64,000 bases of DNA, from assembly GCA_024704765.1 (NCBI GenBank), contig JAKMXF010000166.1:62001-126000 (forward strand). The letters run 5' to 3'. The stretch comes from Oopsacas minuta. Its lineage: Eukaryota; Porifera; Hexactinellida; Lyssacinosida; Leucopsacidae. The position numbers were made by a program, and so were the translations under genes. Positions 33,544-44,920 of the stretch are shown here, one piece after another. Under the pieces are notes generated by a model, which worked only from the letters and a program-made list of their open reading frames with translations, was not told the DNA's origin and did no database searches. The stretch's first letter is position 1; each line of letters begins with the position of its first letter.

Positions 33544-36500
33544 ACGAATGTGAAGTTGGCTGAATATTCGACCAGCAGGACTTCAGCCATTAATTTGACC
33601 AACTTCCCATAGTCAGAATGTAAATATTTTTAGGCCATTCGAAAGAAGCGATACGGACGTTTCTGAAAATATATTTATACTTTATAAACTTTAATTTTTT
33701 CTAATAGAAATTGGTGTATCTAACCAGCAGTTGTTCACATATGAATTTAGTATACTTAAACAAATTATTTTTTCCTGAAATCATGGGCATGTATTCCTGC
33801 TGTATGGACGTTTATGTGTTTAAAATATTATGGTAAAATAAGCAAAACTTTTTGAAATATTTACATTTCAAAACTGGCTTGTTAGAATCGAGTCTCTATT
33901 AGATTTGTACTAAGCACACAAATTTAATGAAACATTCTAATCCATTCTAACTATAGTAACGCATATAGATTACTATAATATCAACTGGTTGATGTAATAC
34001 GAAATGATTTGTGAATCTAAATATAGTTTTATTTATTGGTGAATTGATATTCAGTTCAATAAATACGAAAACATTGATCAAAATTCACAGAATACATCAG
34101 ATTATAAGATTACATGATCCTTGCATAGTCTTGATTTGTTGTGTTACGAGTTGACCTCTCTTGTTGTACCTATACTATAATCTTGTCTAAAATTCTAAAA
34201 CAGGTTCATAGTGATTACCTGTATGTACAATATATATTGATCCATTAGCATTAGCGGGAGGCGAATTCAATACCTCATCTAATGAAGAACCTTTGCCGGA
34301 GAATACATTCCAACTATTTCCAGTCTCTTTCATAAACACCCAGATGTCAGTCTTAAGTAGAAGCGCTGCTGTAAATAGTTCCAAATCTCCACCCCATACT
34401 CCATTGCCTTTGATGTTTGTTTTATTTATATAATCTATTGTGTTCCTATAAGAATTTGGGTATTTGTTAGTAATAAATTTTCCACATTTTTCCTTTAGCG
34501 AACTTGACATACTGTCTACAATGCATTCACGTATTATATGAGAATTATCTGGCGAACCTGACACGGAATATGCTAAGGAAGAAAATTAGCAGTTCCCACC
34601 TCCAGGAATATACTGAGTTCTGCTAGGTATATAATAATTCAACGGCCTGTTCATTTGACTATTAATATTATTTATTCTTAGACTTACCCTGATATTAAGT
34701 AACGTGTTACAAATATCTAACTTTCCTGTGTGGGAGATGGGATTATAACTTGGAAGATCATAATTTAAAGTGCACAATTCTATTAATTCCAAATCTGTTA
34801 TAATTTCAACGTTATTAACTGAGAGGACAACATCTGGGCTCGTGTTTCTTACAGAATCTTTGTCAATATTCCTTTTTTTTGTGTGGAATTACAAAATCAG
34901 AATTTTTCTCTTATTATTAACTTTCCCTCCCGTTTTATTTACATTTATTGCTTCAAAAACTTTATCTACCCTACTTAGATTAGGATTGATGTAACTCTGT
35001 TGGCATTTACTTCTGCGACACCATTTTTCTTTGGAATTTTCTTCATTTTGTATTTCTAGTTTCCTTTTCCTACTTTTAAATATGTTGGTAGCCAAAGGAT
35101 GAAATCCAAAATTAAATGCATCAATTCTGTCATTCACATATTCATACATTGTACGTATAAAATCGCCAGCTCTTAGGTTTACCTTCGTTTCTAAAATTGG
35201 ATGTTTGACTATTCTGAACCAATTTTCTGCATTTGCATTACTAGCCTTACACAGGTTTTCATTGCTCCTAGACAGTATAATTCCAGTCCAAAGAGTTACA
35301 ATTGGCATATAATATGTCAGCATATATTCTAAAACTTCCAGAGAATAACATGGATTTGATCGATTGCCTTTGTGAATTACATGATCTGTGCAATTATTTT
35401 TTCTCAGAGTATCGAAATGTCTACCAAATGGTGATTTACTACGATAAGTGGTAGGATTCTCTTTCGTATCAGTATCAAGTTCAAATTTCCTTCGTTTTCT
35501 AACTGTAATTCTATTTTACCCTTCACTAAATCATTTAACTCTACTAAACTTGAACTGACAATTTCAGTTGAATGCTCAACAGATAAAACATTACACAGTA
35601 ATATGAAAAGTCGATTTATTTCTCTCATCGTAATACTTCTCAAAATTGCAGCAAAGACATGCAGGATTAGTTGTTTTAGAGTTTTATCGATTTTGAATGT
35701 TTTTGACAAGTTCTGACTCAACTTATGCATTACGTGGGCAGAACATAAATGGATTACAGTGAAGACATCCACATCAACCGATCTTTCGTCTGAATTTACA
35801 TTTCTCCAACAACTCTCTAAATACCCTAAAATACTAATTTTATTAAATGCGATACATGTGCTATGAATCAATGCCCAACTGTAATCTATTTCCACTCTTG
35901 TTATGAATATTTCTTTGTGTAGAATTAACTTTGAATTCAAGTACCATTTGTTAAGGAAGTGGGTTATCTCAGCAGCTCCTTGGTCCGAACTTATCATTTC
36001 TGCTACAGGGATAGGTGTAATGTGGTAGTCAGGATGTTGTAGAGTTAAAGCATAATAATAAATAGATTTGGTGCAAAACTGAGGTTTACGTATAATGGAA
36101 CCTGTAGCATCCAAATGCAAAACTATATCTTTAGTTAAATATTTCAACACCTCTATCTGCCTCTTCATATATAGATGCATAATGAAGGGTTCCTTAACAA
36201 AATATTGAATGTAACCAGGTATTGGCTTTTCACTCAATAACTTACGATAATATTCTTGAGTGATAGAAATATCTGTAATTAGATCATTAGAAATCTATTA
36301 GATGATATAGCTTCAGTTTTTATCTGTCTTAAGCATTCTTGACACCTCAGGTTAGAAAAATTGCCTCTACAATATTCCATTGAGCTACTTTGACAGTTGA
36401 ACTGTTTATGAAAAATATTTGTGACAGATGTGTGCTGAAGACTTTCTCCATAAATTTTTCGCAAACTACCAGATATATGACGGGCATGTACAGTCTCTCC

Positions 36501-39272
36501 ATCAGAATGTTGCAAGGAGAGTGAACCACTTCCTACATATTGTATTGTGATTGTTTCGTAGTTACAAGCTCGTCAAGACAAAACTCAAATTTGGAACAAT
36601 AATAAAACTTGCATTCAGCAGATGCTCGAAAGTAGGGCGCATTTATTTTTCGGCTAGAAGACTTTTAAAACCAATAATTGTTAAATTTAAGAACACATGC
36701 TGGATATATTTTAGATATTTTGTTGCTAAACACAGCTGTCCGATCTCTATTCAACATATCTCTACCTTGTATATCGATAAAATGAATACTATCCCATTCA
36801 GCAATCTCAAGAAGAAATTCCCCATTGACGTTTGACTCTGGTGTCATAAGAAATACATCAGATTTATCAGATAACGGGGGGCTATTTGGTCATTAACTGT
36901 ATTTGAGATAATATTGTTGCATTTGATAGGATCTTCATCTTCAAAATCCTCATCAACACGAAGATGAGGAGTATTTTTCAGAGCCAGGGGTTGGTGACAA
37001 TCCGGGGAAATTTCTATTCCGCATATCCTAGCATTAATGCAATTAGTATAGAGAGCTTTAAATGCCTCAATACCAATACAGGAAAACTGGTCTCGCAATT
37101 TGACTACCCAATGAATAAATAAATTCATCTCATCTTTGGTCAGAAGCAAGTACTTATTCTCAAACAAAATAGTTGATTTACAATCGATTTTATGTAGAAC
37201 TTTCCATATTAGCAACATGGCTGTCTGCTCAATGACTTGATGTTCATACTGCCTTTTTGGAAAATTATTTACGAATCAACTACACTACAAATTCAATGCT
37301 TTCAAATTCCCAAAAACATTCGTAAGAATTTGGACTCCGATAACGGTAAAAGTTACAACCATCAATTCACAACTGAGCCTGGTGATTGTTGTAATAATAA
37401 TATTCGACTAAACTACTACTATCATTACATCCGCAAAGGTCAATACTGTATTGCTCATCTCTCAAATCATAGTAATGAGATGGGTCTGATGCAGCTGAAG
37501 ACCAAATTACCATTAGCCTATCATCTAACAAATCCTGTTCAATTGACTCCCAACATGTTCATTCATGATTATCATGAAAAGAACACGCAGATTCCAGGCA
37601 ATGGGCAATATCTCGATAAATTGTGGCAGTTTGAAGAGATAGCAAATCCACTATTGAGAAAGAGTCGAGACTATAACTCACAATCAATGATTTGGTTGTA
37701 CTTTGTGGAGGTGGTGGACATAGAGAAAGCGATTTATACGGTATGAAATCTATAGATGGCTGAGGCGAGACTGATAGATCGATTATTCGCTCGAATAACA
37801 CACGTATATTGTGTGAATTATTTTTCCATTTCAAATAAATAGATTTTCGTTGAGCCGGATTATTGCGGCCATGTAGTTTTTTACAAATAATGCCCCAAAT
37901 AGAATCACTAACGCTAGGACCAACAGAAAGTGAACTCGCAACCTCTTTGTATGAATTGAAAGTGGATTCGATATATAAGAGTAACAGCTGAAGGTCTCGT
38001 GGAACTAAAAAAGGAACATAAAAATACTATATACGCCGTACTCACCAGAAAACGTGCTAAGATAAATCTAACCTTTGTTATAGCAATTGATTATTACACA
38101 TCAAGCACGTGTCCGACGAGACGGAAATAATTTAAATAGGAAGAAAAGGAAGTTACATTTTGAAATATTGATTCCACTTGAAGTAATGAAACTATTTGGT
38201 TCCATTGAAGGAGGGTCGAAACGAAAGTATGATTCTAAATGTGGAGAAAATAATACAATCTTTGATATAGGGAAGAATTTAGATACCTTTTTCCTCGAAT
38301 AGTAGGTAGCCTTTCTTCGAATAATCGCACCCCTGAAGGAACCTGGAAATATATTATAGTCCCGGAGTACTATTCAAGAAAAACTGTATATTGAAAATAG
38401 ACAACAAACCTAAGTCAATAAGACTTGTATTAGAGTTTGGAATTGTAGAATCGTGAAAGATTTTTTAATGAAAGTGATAAAAATAAAAGAGTTGGTTAAT
38501 CAATGGATGAAATATAAGATAATATTGATACAAATACCAAAGGACTATTTCAAGAGGTTTATACTTCAGCAACAGTGTTTTGTATTTCAAATGGGGAAGT
38601 TATCATGTGAATATGTATATTATTAGAATGATTTCATGGTAAATCTAACATTAGTTGATTAAGTCATTGAAATTTAGCAAATAACTCCGAATTATTCATT
38701 TCTACTAGACATTTAAACTTTGATTATTATTTAATCTATTTTGGAATATATGGAAAGTAAATACTATGGCATTAATTGAAAGCATATTCTGATCTTTGAG
38801 TAATTCATAATGAGTCAACTGAGATCAAATAGTTGATATTGCAGTAATCTATATGCGTTACTATAGTTAGAATGGATTAGAATGTTTCATTAAATTTGTG
38901 TGCTTAGTACAAATCTAATAGAAACTTGATTCTAACAAGCCAGTTTTGAAATGTAAATATTTCAAAAGTTTTGCTTATTTTACCATAATATTTTAAACAC
39001 ATAAACGTCCATACAGCAGGAATACATGCCCATGATTTCAGGAAAAAATAATTTGTTTAAGTATACTAAATTCATATGTGAACAACTGCTGGTTAGATAC
39101 ACCAATTTCTATTAGAAAAAATTAAAGTTTATAAAGTATAAATATATTTTCAGAAACGTCCGTGTCTCTTCTTTCGAATGGCCTAAAAATATTTACATTC
39201 TGACTATGGGAAGTTGGTCAAATTAATGGTTGAAGTACTGCTGGTCGAATATTCAGCCAACTTCACACTTGT
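33544..39272 (-). mobile_element. Mutator-like transposon with long TIRs, 9-bp TSD and OTU protease
   Basis: Inverted repeats of about 440-450 bp span roughly 33544-33990 and 38830-39272 and agree at about 97% by eye. The tips read ACGAATGTGAAGTTGGC (left) and, reversed, ACAAGTGTGAAGTTGGC (right). CTAATATAG is exactly duplicated at 33535-33543 and 39273-39281, the 9-bp duplication typical of Mutator-like elements. The interior holds a decayed minus-strand reading frame ending in an OTU-like domain. The element at 11983-13055 has related ends and may depend on it. Confidence 0.85.
34187..38010 (-). pseudogene. Mutator-like transposase relic with C-terminal OTU cysteine protease
   Basis: Minus-strand pieces in order. 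SVSDSIWGIICKKLHGRNN, then YLKWKNNSHNIR (about 37950-37800). LCGCNDSSSLVEYYYYNNHQ (about 37450-37390). FIHWVVKLRDQFSC (37100s). RHISGSLRKIYG and CRGNFSNLRCQECL (36480-36340). Then a 277-codon frame (36237-35404) with LHLDATGSIIRKP (first Asp), AEMISSDQGAAEIT, IDYSWALIHS (second Asp) and HLCSAHVMHKL. After a slip near 35500 a single frame covers 35480-34187, broken by TAA at 34889 and at 34586. It has NAENWFRIVKH, an OTU catalytic start (PGGGNC then FSSLAYSVSG), GVWGGDLELFTAALLL and HTGNHYEPV, the likely His region. It is not functional as read. The OTU assignment is by motif order; its role in transposition is unknown. Confidence 0.7.
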
Positions 39273-39281
39273 CTAATATAG

Positions 39282-40370
39282 ACTATTCAAATTCACAATT
39301 TTTCTCGATATTTTGGCATAAATAGCCGAAATCCACACTATACAATATTGAATAAATTTATACTAAGAAATTTATATCAAACAAACGATAACATCGTATA
39401 TTTATGTTAAATATGTAAGAAATATCAAGAAATTTAGGGACCGCGGAGGTCGCAATAGTAAAATCGTGTTTAAAGATCATTTGGAGGGTCGATATGAATC
39501 TAACTAGACTCAGCATAGACGGGTAACTTGATAGGGTTATGACTAAATTTACGAATGGAATATTGTACAGTCCTATGTTTTCGCTGAGCCGCTAGGGAAA
39601 AAAATTGTTTCCAAATATGGTCAAGTGACCTTTTTTATTGCTGGAAATTTGATGCTGAGTACGAACCTGGTGGTTAGAAGTTGATTCAGTGAAATTATGA
39701 AAAGGTTGACCCATGGGGGATACATCGCCGAATTAGCAGACTACAGCAATTTCAAATGCTATTTGGGATCGAAAATGTATCCGTTCAACGTTAGGCGGTG
39801 GAAAATGTTAATGCCAGGCTCTTGAAGATTACGTAGTATATACATATTGGTGCTTTTGTGCCATTCCGATCCTCAAGCCACCTGACTATATGTTTATAAT
39901 ATCTAATATCACTTCCAATTTGATCTTGACATGAGATATGTGTATTTATACGATGGCATTTTCATAGGTCACGATTCCTTAGTCTGATTTCATAGCATAC
40001 TATACATATGACCTCACAATATCTTGTGAATCTTATATAGGGTATTCGGCTGCGGGATTTATATGTGGTTCCTATATTGCAGCAACTGTGCATTTTTCCC
40101 CGAATAATATTAATACACATTCGTAGAATACATTAAACTATCGTATGCAAAAAATCCAGCAATGTGCCAAAATATTTGTCTCGTAAGCATTTATTTTGGT
40201 CATTGTTTGATAGTTTATGATGGTCCGTACAACACTAAATATTGCATTTCTCTTCCCATTTAATGCTAAGTCATCACACATTTTACAATTCTGGTGACAT
40301 TATCGTGATCCACCAATGCTATACTTTCGAATAATTACAAGTTATATTCTCTAGCTATACTGACAGTCGA
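39282..40370. repeat. Non-coding, solo arm of the 10.5-11.6 kb foldback
   Basis: About 39390-39690 matches the right arm of the foldback at 10540-11640: AACATCGTATATTTATG, GATCATTTGGAGGGTCG, ATGCTGAGTACGAACC. About 40300-40370 (ATGCTATACTTTCGAATAAT, GACAGTCGATC) recurs at 46430-46495. Nothing coding was recognised. Confidence 0.45.
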
Positions 40371-40853
40371 TCGATCGGCGTAACGTTAGAGGTGGCACCC
40401 CAAAGGCGCCACCCCAGGTTTTGTGACAATTTTTGAGTTGATGCCGCTTCAAACGAAAAAGTAATTCATTCAAATATATGTAAACCCCTCCAAGTTGTCA
40501 CATATCAGTCATCAGATACTGCCATCATTCTACAGTCTCTCAGAAATTCAATGTTATAACTGTCTGATATTAATTGTGAAATTGCCTATAACTCACCTTT
40601 CCTTGACGAATGAGCGTTTTGTAACACCACTCAGCCCATGGCAAGCAATTACCCTTAATTGGTTCATCAAAGTTATGGCTTCAAATCAATGTACCAATAT
40701 ACTATAAATATATATATATATGTATACTCGTCGTCACAACTTTAAAATTTACAACACTGGCTACCAGCAGATCTTTAAAGAGGAATGGAGGTTCCGGTAC
40801 GAATCAGCCCTTCTATAATTGTGAGCTTCGGCACGAAAAAGGCAAGGCTCAAT

Positions 40854-41948
40854 CATAGCATTCTATACACTAAGGCAATGGTACCGATTAATGGACTTGG
40901 ACCAGGGATTGGGTAAGTCAGTTCTAAGGAAATAATGGAGATATATTAGTTGCGATAAATTTCAACGGTACATTTTGGCCGGAATATATAAATTATTGAT
41001 ATTTGACATTACTCACACTCTACATCTACAAACTATTTTCAGGCCAAAATGACGTCATCTGTTTGCTTAGTTAGCAAATATGTCAGAAAAATGCTCCTGT
41101 TTTGAAACTACGTAGAGAGGAAATTAATACATTTACGGTTTCAAATTTTTACCATAGAGTATACGGGTGTTGTTGTACAAAATATCAAATTTTTGTCATT
41201 ATAAAGTTCCCGCGTTCCAGAGTTATAGTAGTGACCGTGGGTCGCATATTTGAGCCAATATTCATCCATAACTTGACATCTTCAATGTTGCTGCCAGACA
41301 AACCTGCACACATATAGTATATAGCCGACTTCCCATACCCTAATAATACATTTTGGTATGACATCTCTAAAGAATAATGCGCAGTCATCATTAATACCAT
41401 ATATGGTCATTTTCAACATTGCTTCATAATCATCAGAGATATTATATCAAGATGTATTATTAGGGTATGGGAAGTCGAGTATATACTATATGTGTGTAGG
41501 TTTGTCTGGCAGCAACATTGAAGATGCCAAGTTATGGATGAATATTGGCTCAAATATGCGACCCACGGTCACTACTATAACTCTGGAACGCGGGAACTTT
41601 ATAATGACAAAAATTTGATATTTTGTACAACAACACCCGTATACTCTATGGTAAAAATTTGAAACCGTAAATGTATTAATTTCCTCTCTACGTAGTTTCA
41701 AAACAGGAGCATTTTTCTGACATATTTGCTAACTAAGCAAACAGATGACGTCATTTTGGCCTGAAAATAGTTTGTAGATGTAGAGTGTGAGCAATGTCAA
41801 ATATCAATAATTTATATATTCCGGCCAAAATGTACCGTTGAAATTTATCGCAACTAATATATCTCCATTATTTCCTTAGAACTGACTTACCCAATCCCTG
41901 GTCCAAGTCCATTAATCAGCATCATTGCATTAGTGTATAGAATGCTAT
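40854..41948. mobile_element. 1.1-kb near-perfect palindromic foldback element with TSD
   Basis: The arms 40854-~41357 and ~41450-41948 are nearly identical inverted copies, around a centre that itself reads ACCATATATGGT. The ends are CATAGCATTCTATACAC and its complement. GCTCAAT (or GGCTCAAT) flanks both sides, a 7-8 bp target duplication. The element is nested in the hAT at 40375-44261. The mirror-image open frames of 71 codons on opposite strands (41102-41317 and 41486-41701) arise from the palindrome and show no known domain. Diverged relatives lie at 30.7, 32.6, 46.6 and 50.3 kb. Confidence 0.85.
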
Positions 41949-42019
41949 GGCTCAATAATCCAGAGTTTTCCAGTGAGACTACTGGTGTTGTCGGCTTGGA
42001 AGCTGATTTATCTTTCCCT

Positions 42020-44095
42020 AAAGAGCAAGATATGCCATGCTTATCATTGGTGATGCCCAAGTCCCAAAGTGGTCACTCCATTCAAAAGCAGTGGTTTGCA
42101 GAAAATTCGTGGCTTAAGATGTGTAACTACAGGAAATCATTATTTTGCATCATTGTCACTGGGCTTTTGAGAATCACCATATCCAACATTCGGATTTAAC
42201 CAATGGCTCTAACAATCCTTGGAAGAATAAGCTCTCTGGGTTTTCCGCATTCAAAAAGGGGAAAGCTGGGCTGGACAAGCATGTGAATAGTGGAATTCGC
42301 AAGACAGCTGAGTATGCCATGAACAGTACCAAGCATGCCGCTCGACAAAAAGTTTGAAGGCTATCTTTGAAGCCGTGAGGTTGTGTGGGCACCAGTGTAT
42401 CCGATGCGGGGTCACAGAGACTAAGATGTCTCAGCAAATTTCAACTGGATTGTAAATGTTTATAGCCAAATTTAATCCTTAAGTAAAGAGGAACTTGTAG
42501 TCAGATCTCAAGCAGAGGTTCTTTCAACCACAAATACAGAACGAAATTTTAAAGGATCTGGCCCACACTCTGCTGAGAAACCTTATTGCAAGAATTCGTG
42601 CCAAGTTTGTAGGTCGGTCAAAATAAACTACAGACATAAACAGAATTGAACAAGTTGCGATAGGCGTGCGTTTCTGCAACAAAGACATGGAAAGCGAAGA
42701 GGTGTTTATTTGATTTCATCAGACATCCATGACTGATGCTAGTACCATGCTCAAACTTATCAAGGATTTTATGCTGACACTTGGGCTTCCTTTCTCTGGT
42801 ATTCGGAGTCAAGGCTACGACAGGGCATCCAATATGTCTGGCAGAGAAAACGGGTTGCAAGCTAAGGTTTTGACTGAAAATCCTAAAGCCTTTTACCTAT
42901 ACTACTTTGGGCATCAACTCAATTTGGTTGTCCAAAATTCCTTGAAAGCAATCCCAGAAGTAGCAATCGCTCTGGGAGGTATGTACGCTGTGGCTCAATT
43001 CATCAAGAACTCGCCTAATAAATGGGACAGATTTAACAGCATCGTAAACTTTATATCCGCTGATGACTTGTCATCCCCAAAAGACAACCACATGCCGCGC
43101 CCTATCTGCACAACCCGATGGGTCATGAGGTTGACCGCAGTTGATACTTCTCTAGATCACTACCACGAAATTCTCGAGTGTCTTGAGTCTATTAAGGATG
43201 ATTATGCTGAACCTGCCAACAATAGAGAGAAAGCTGACTCCTTTCTGCGCAACCACGAGACTTTCAAGACTACTTCTACCACAGAGTAATTCAAAAAGTT
43301 CTACAGGCTACTAATCCCATCCCTGTCCAATTTCAAGGAAAAGGAGCAACTGTAAGACAGGTAAAAAACTGGGCCAACACTCTAATCTTTACCCTCACGG
43401 CTGAATGGTAGGGTCATTCAAATTAAGACGAGCTGTACGAGGCTGTAAAGACACTGACAACGAAAGAATTCCACTCACTGCCTAGGGCGAACCGTACACG
43501 TGTTAGCTATAAAATTTGACTATGTAACTGACTAACAGATCAAGGACTTCTATACATCCATCTACAGGTCTGTTATAGAGGTGGGTGCGAAAGCTCTAAT
43601 CGACCGGTAATCCAAAAAACGATCTCTCTACAGTCGAGTTGTTACGGAGGTGCTTGAAAGATGACAGAAAGACCGATGAGGATATCACAACACTGGCAGA
43701 ATACTATAATGTGTACATCGATCTCAGTCAACTCTTGTTTGAGAGAAATACCTGGTTCGCTCGATGCAAGTGTATGAATATAATGAGGCAAACATTTCGA
43801 CTCTTAGAAAAACATTTACTGAGGAAGATTCACTGAAATTTCTGATGCCTAATCTCCATATGTTGTGTGTGATATATGTGTGCCTACCTGTGACGATATG
43901 CGAAGCTGACAGAACCTTTAGTAGCTGCGTAGAATACACACATACCTCTGAGACTCACCGACTCAACAAAAGTTGAACCACTTCTCTATACTGGCAGCAC
44001 ATAGGGATGTGGCGAAGATGCTGGATGAGTGTCCTATCATCAACGAGTTCATCGAGAGCACAACTAAAAGGGGTAACATATATGGCCAGTGGTAG
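42020..44095 (+). pseudogene. hAT transposase relic (ZMYM/DUF4371 type)
   Basis: Parts in order. A TTF-finger-like start, KSQSGHSIQKQWFAENSWLK, at 42060-42120, continues in another frame as HHCHWAFENHH and later KLSGFSAFKKGKAGL. The catalytic core at 42729-43289 is open for 186 codons. It contains GIRSQGYDRASNMSGRENG (second Asp region), FGHQLNLVVQ (C/DxxH position, Cys replaced by Phe-Gly context) and CTTRWVMR (RW). The C-terminal part from 43640 has IDLSQLLFERN and, across frames, the dimerisation region PVTICEADRTFSS near 43890, ending INEFIESTTKRGN near 44040-44080. Many stops and frameshifts make it a relic. Confidence 0.75.
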
Positions 44096-44261
44096 GCAGT
44101 TTGATTTTCTAAATTTCAGTTTTGGTACCTCACATCTATAATCTACTTGTGTGGCCTTAATAAATATATAGCAATAAGCAATTGTGTTCGTGTAACGCGA
44201 GATGAAAAGCGAATCTTGCCACCCCAGATTGTTCTCTGTTTCTTAAAACGTTACGCCTATG

Positions 44262-44760
44262 CGACGAGAGTTATTTAATTAATCGTGTAATGGTAAAGTT
44301 ATATTCTGAAGGATCTCTTTCAACTCTTCATACAGATGGTAAGAGTGCTTATAGTGGTAATGTATCTTGGTGTGAGTCCTTGATATTGGACTTAGTACTT
44401 CTCAAGTAAAATAGATAACGTATGCTACTATCCTGAATAATTGATTTCCTACTGACATATTATTTGCCATTGTTACCATAGTGGAGCGGAATAATTTGTG
44501 TTCAATTAGTACACCATGTTATGTTTTAACAGACAGCAACGCTAGTGTTGAAAAACTGATTTAGGATAGTGAAGCACAGCATTTATACTTCTGAAACAAG
44601 AATGAGAGCAGCTGATTTCATTAGGTCAATTTATGTAAATAGAGCATAGGCTGCATGTACATTTGCTTTTATGCCATTTCCAAACAAATTATTTAAAACG
44701 AAAAGAAAAATGTAAGTAGAAAATCAATAAATTGTAAGGAGGAATGGTCTCAAAGGACAA
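44262..44760. other. Intergenic, no feature recognised
   Basis: AT-rich DNA right of the hAT element. Nothing was recognised. Confidence 0.3.
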
Positions 44761-44773
44761 AGACCAAACATAG

Positions 44774-44784
44774 CTATATAAGGA
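44774..44784 (+). promoter_or_regulatory. TATA box upstream of a small ORF
   Basis: CTATATAAGG lies about 60 bp before the start codon at 44837. A start about 30 bp downstream would leave a leader of roughly 30 nt. TATA-like strings are common in such AT-rich DNA, so the call depends on the ORF being real. Confidence 0.35.
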
Positions 44785-44836
44785 TATTTGTAAAAGGTTG
44801 AACTTAAAATTATACAGTTCATTAGTTTTTCTGGAT

Positions 44837-44920
44837 ATGAAGTACTACAAATTTACAGTAATTTTAATACTGCTTACATTATTTCTTATGGCAAGTTTGA
44901 ATGGAGAGACCTGGCGTTAA
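44837..44920 (+). CDS. Possible small secreted peptide or signal-peptide exon (27 codons)
   Basis: The frame reads MKYYKFTVILILLTLFLMAS and then LNGETWR before TAA. A short basic start, a long Leu/Ile core and a small-residue Ala-Ser-Leu-Asn-Gly segment form a textbook signal peptide. It follows a TATA box at a plausible distance. Only four to seven residues would remain after cleavage, so either this is the first exon of a larger gene, or the frame is broken just after the signal peptide. In the +1 frame an open stretch with HYIRECNCSS continues for about 20 codons. No family is recognised. Chance cannot be excluded, but the residue pattern is striking. Confidence 0.35.
   Translation: MKYYKFTVILILLTLFLMASLNGETWR

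Larger units (their letters stand above)
40375..44261 (+). mobile_element. Third hAT transposon, interrupted by a palindromic insertion
   Basis: The left end GGCGTAACGTTAGAGGTGGCA and the right end ACGTTACGCC (44247-44257) are inverted, with subterminal GGGGTGGCA boxes on both sides (40408-40418 region and 44218-44226). The flanking duplication could not be read clearly. The 46.4-kb copy of the left flank lacks the element, marking the insertion point near GACAGTCGATC. The transposase is on the plus strand, and a foldback element has inserted upstream of it. Confidence 0.65.

Noticed and set aside
37237-37746. 169-codon plus-strand open frame
   Set aside because: The opposite strand reads as part of the Mutator-like transposase (LVEYYYYNNHQ and similar), so the plus frame is its antisense shadow.
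41102-41701. Two nearly identical 71-codon open frames on opposite strands
   Set aside because: They are the two arms of the palindromic foldback read outward to inward. No domain or codon signal supports a protein.
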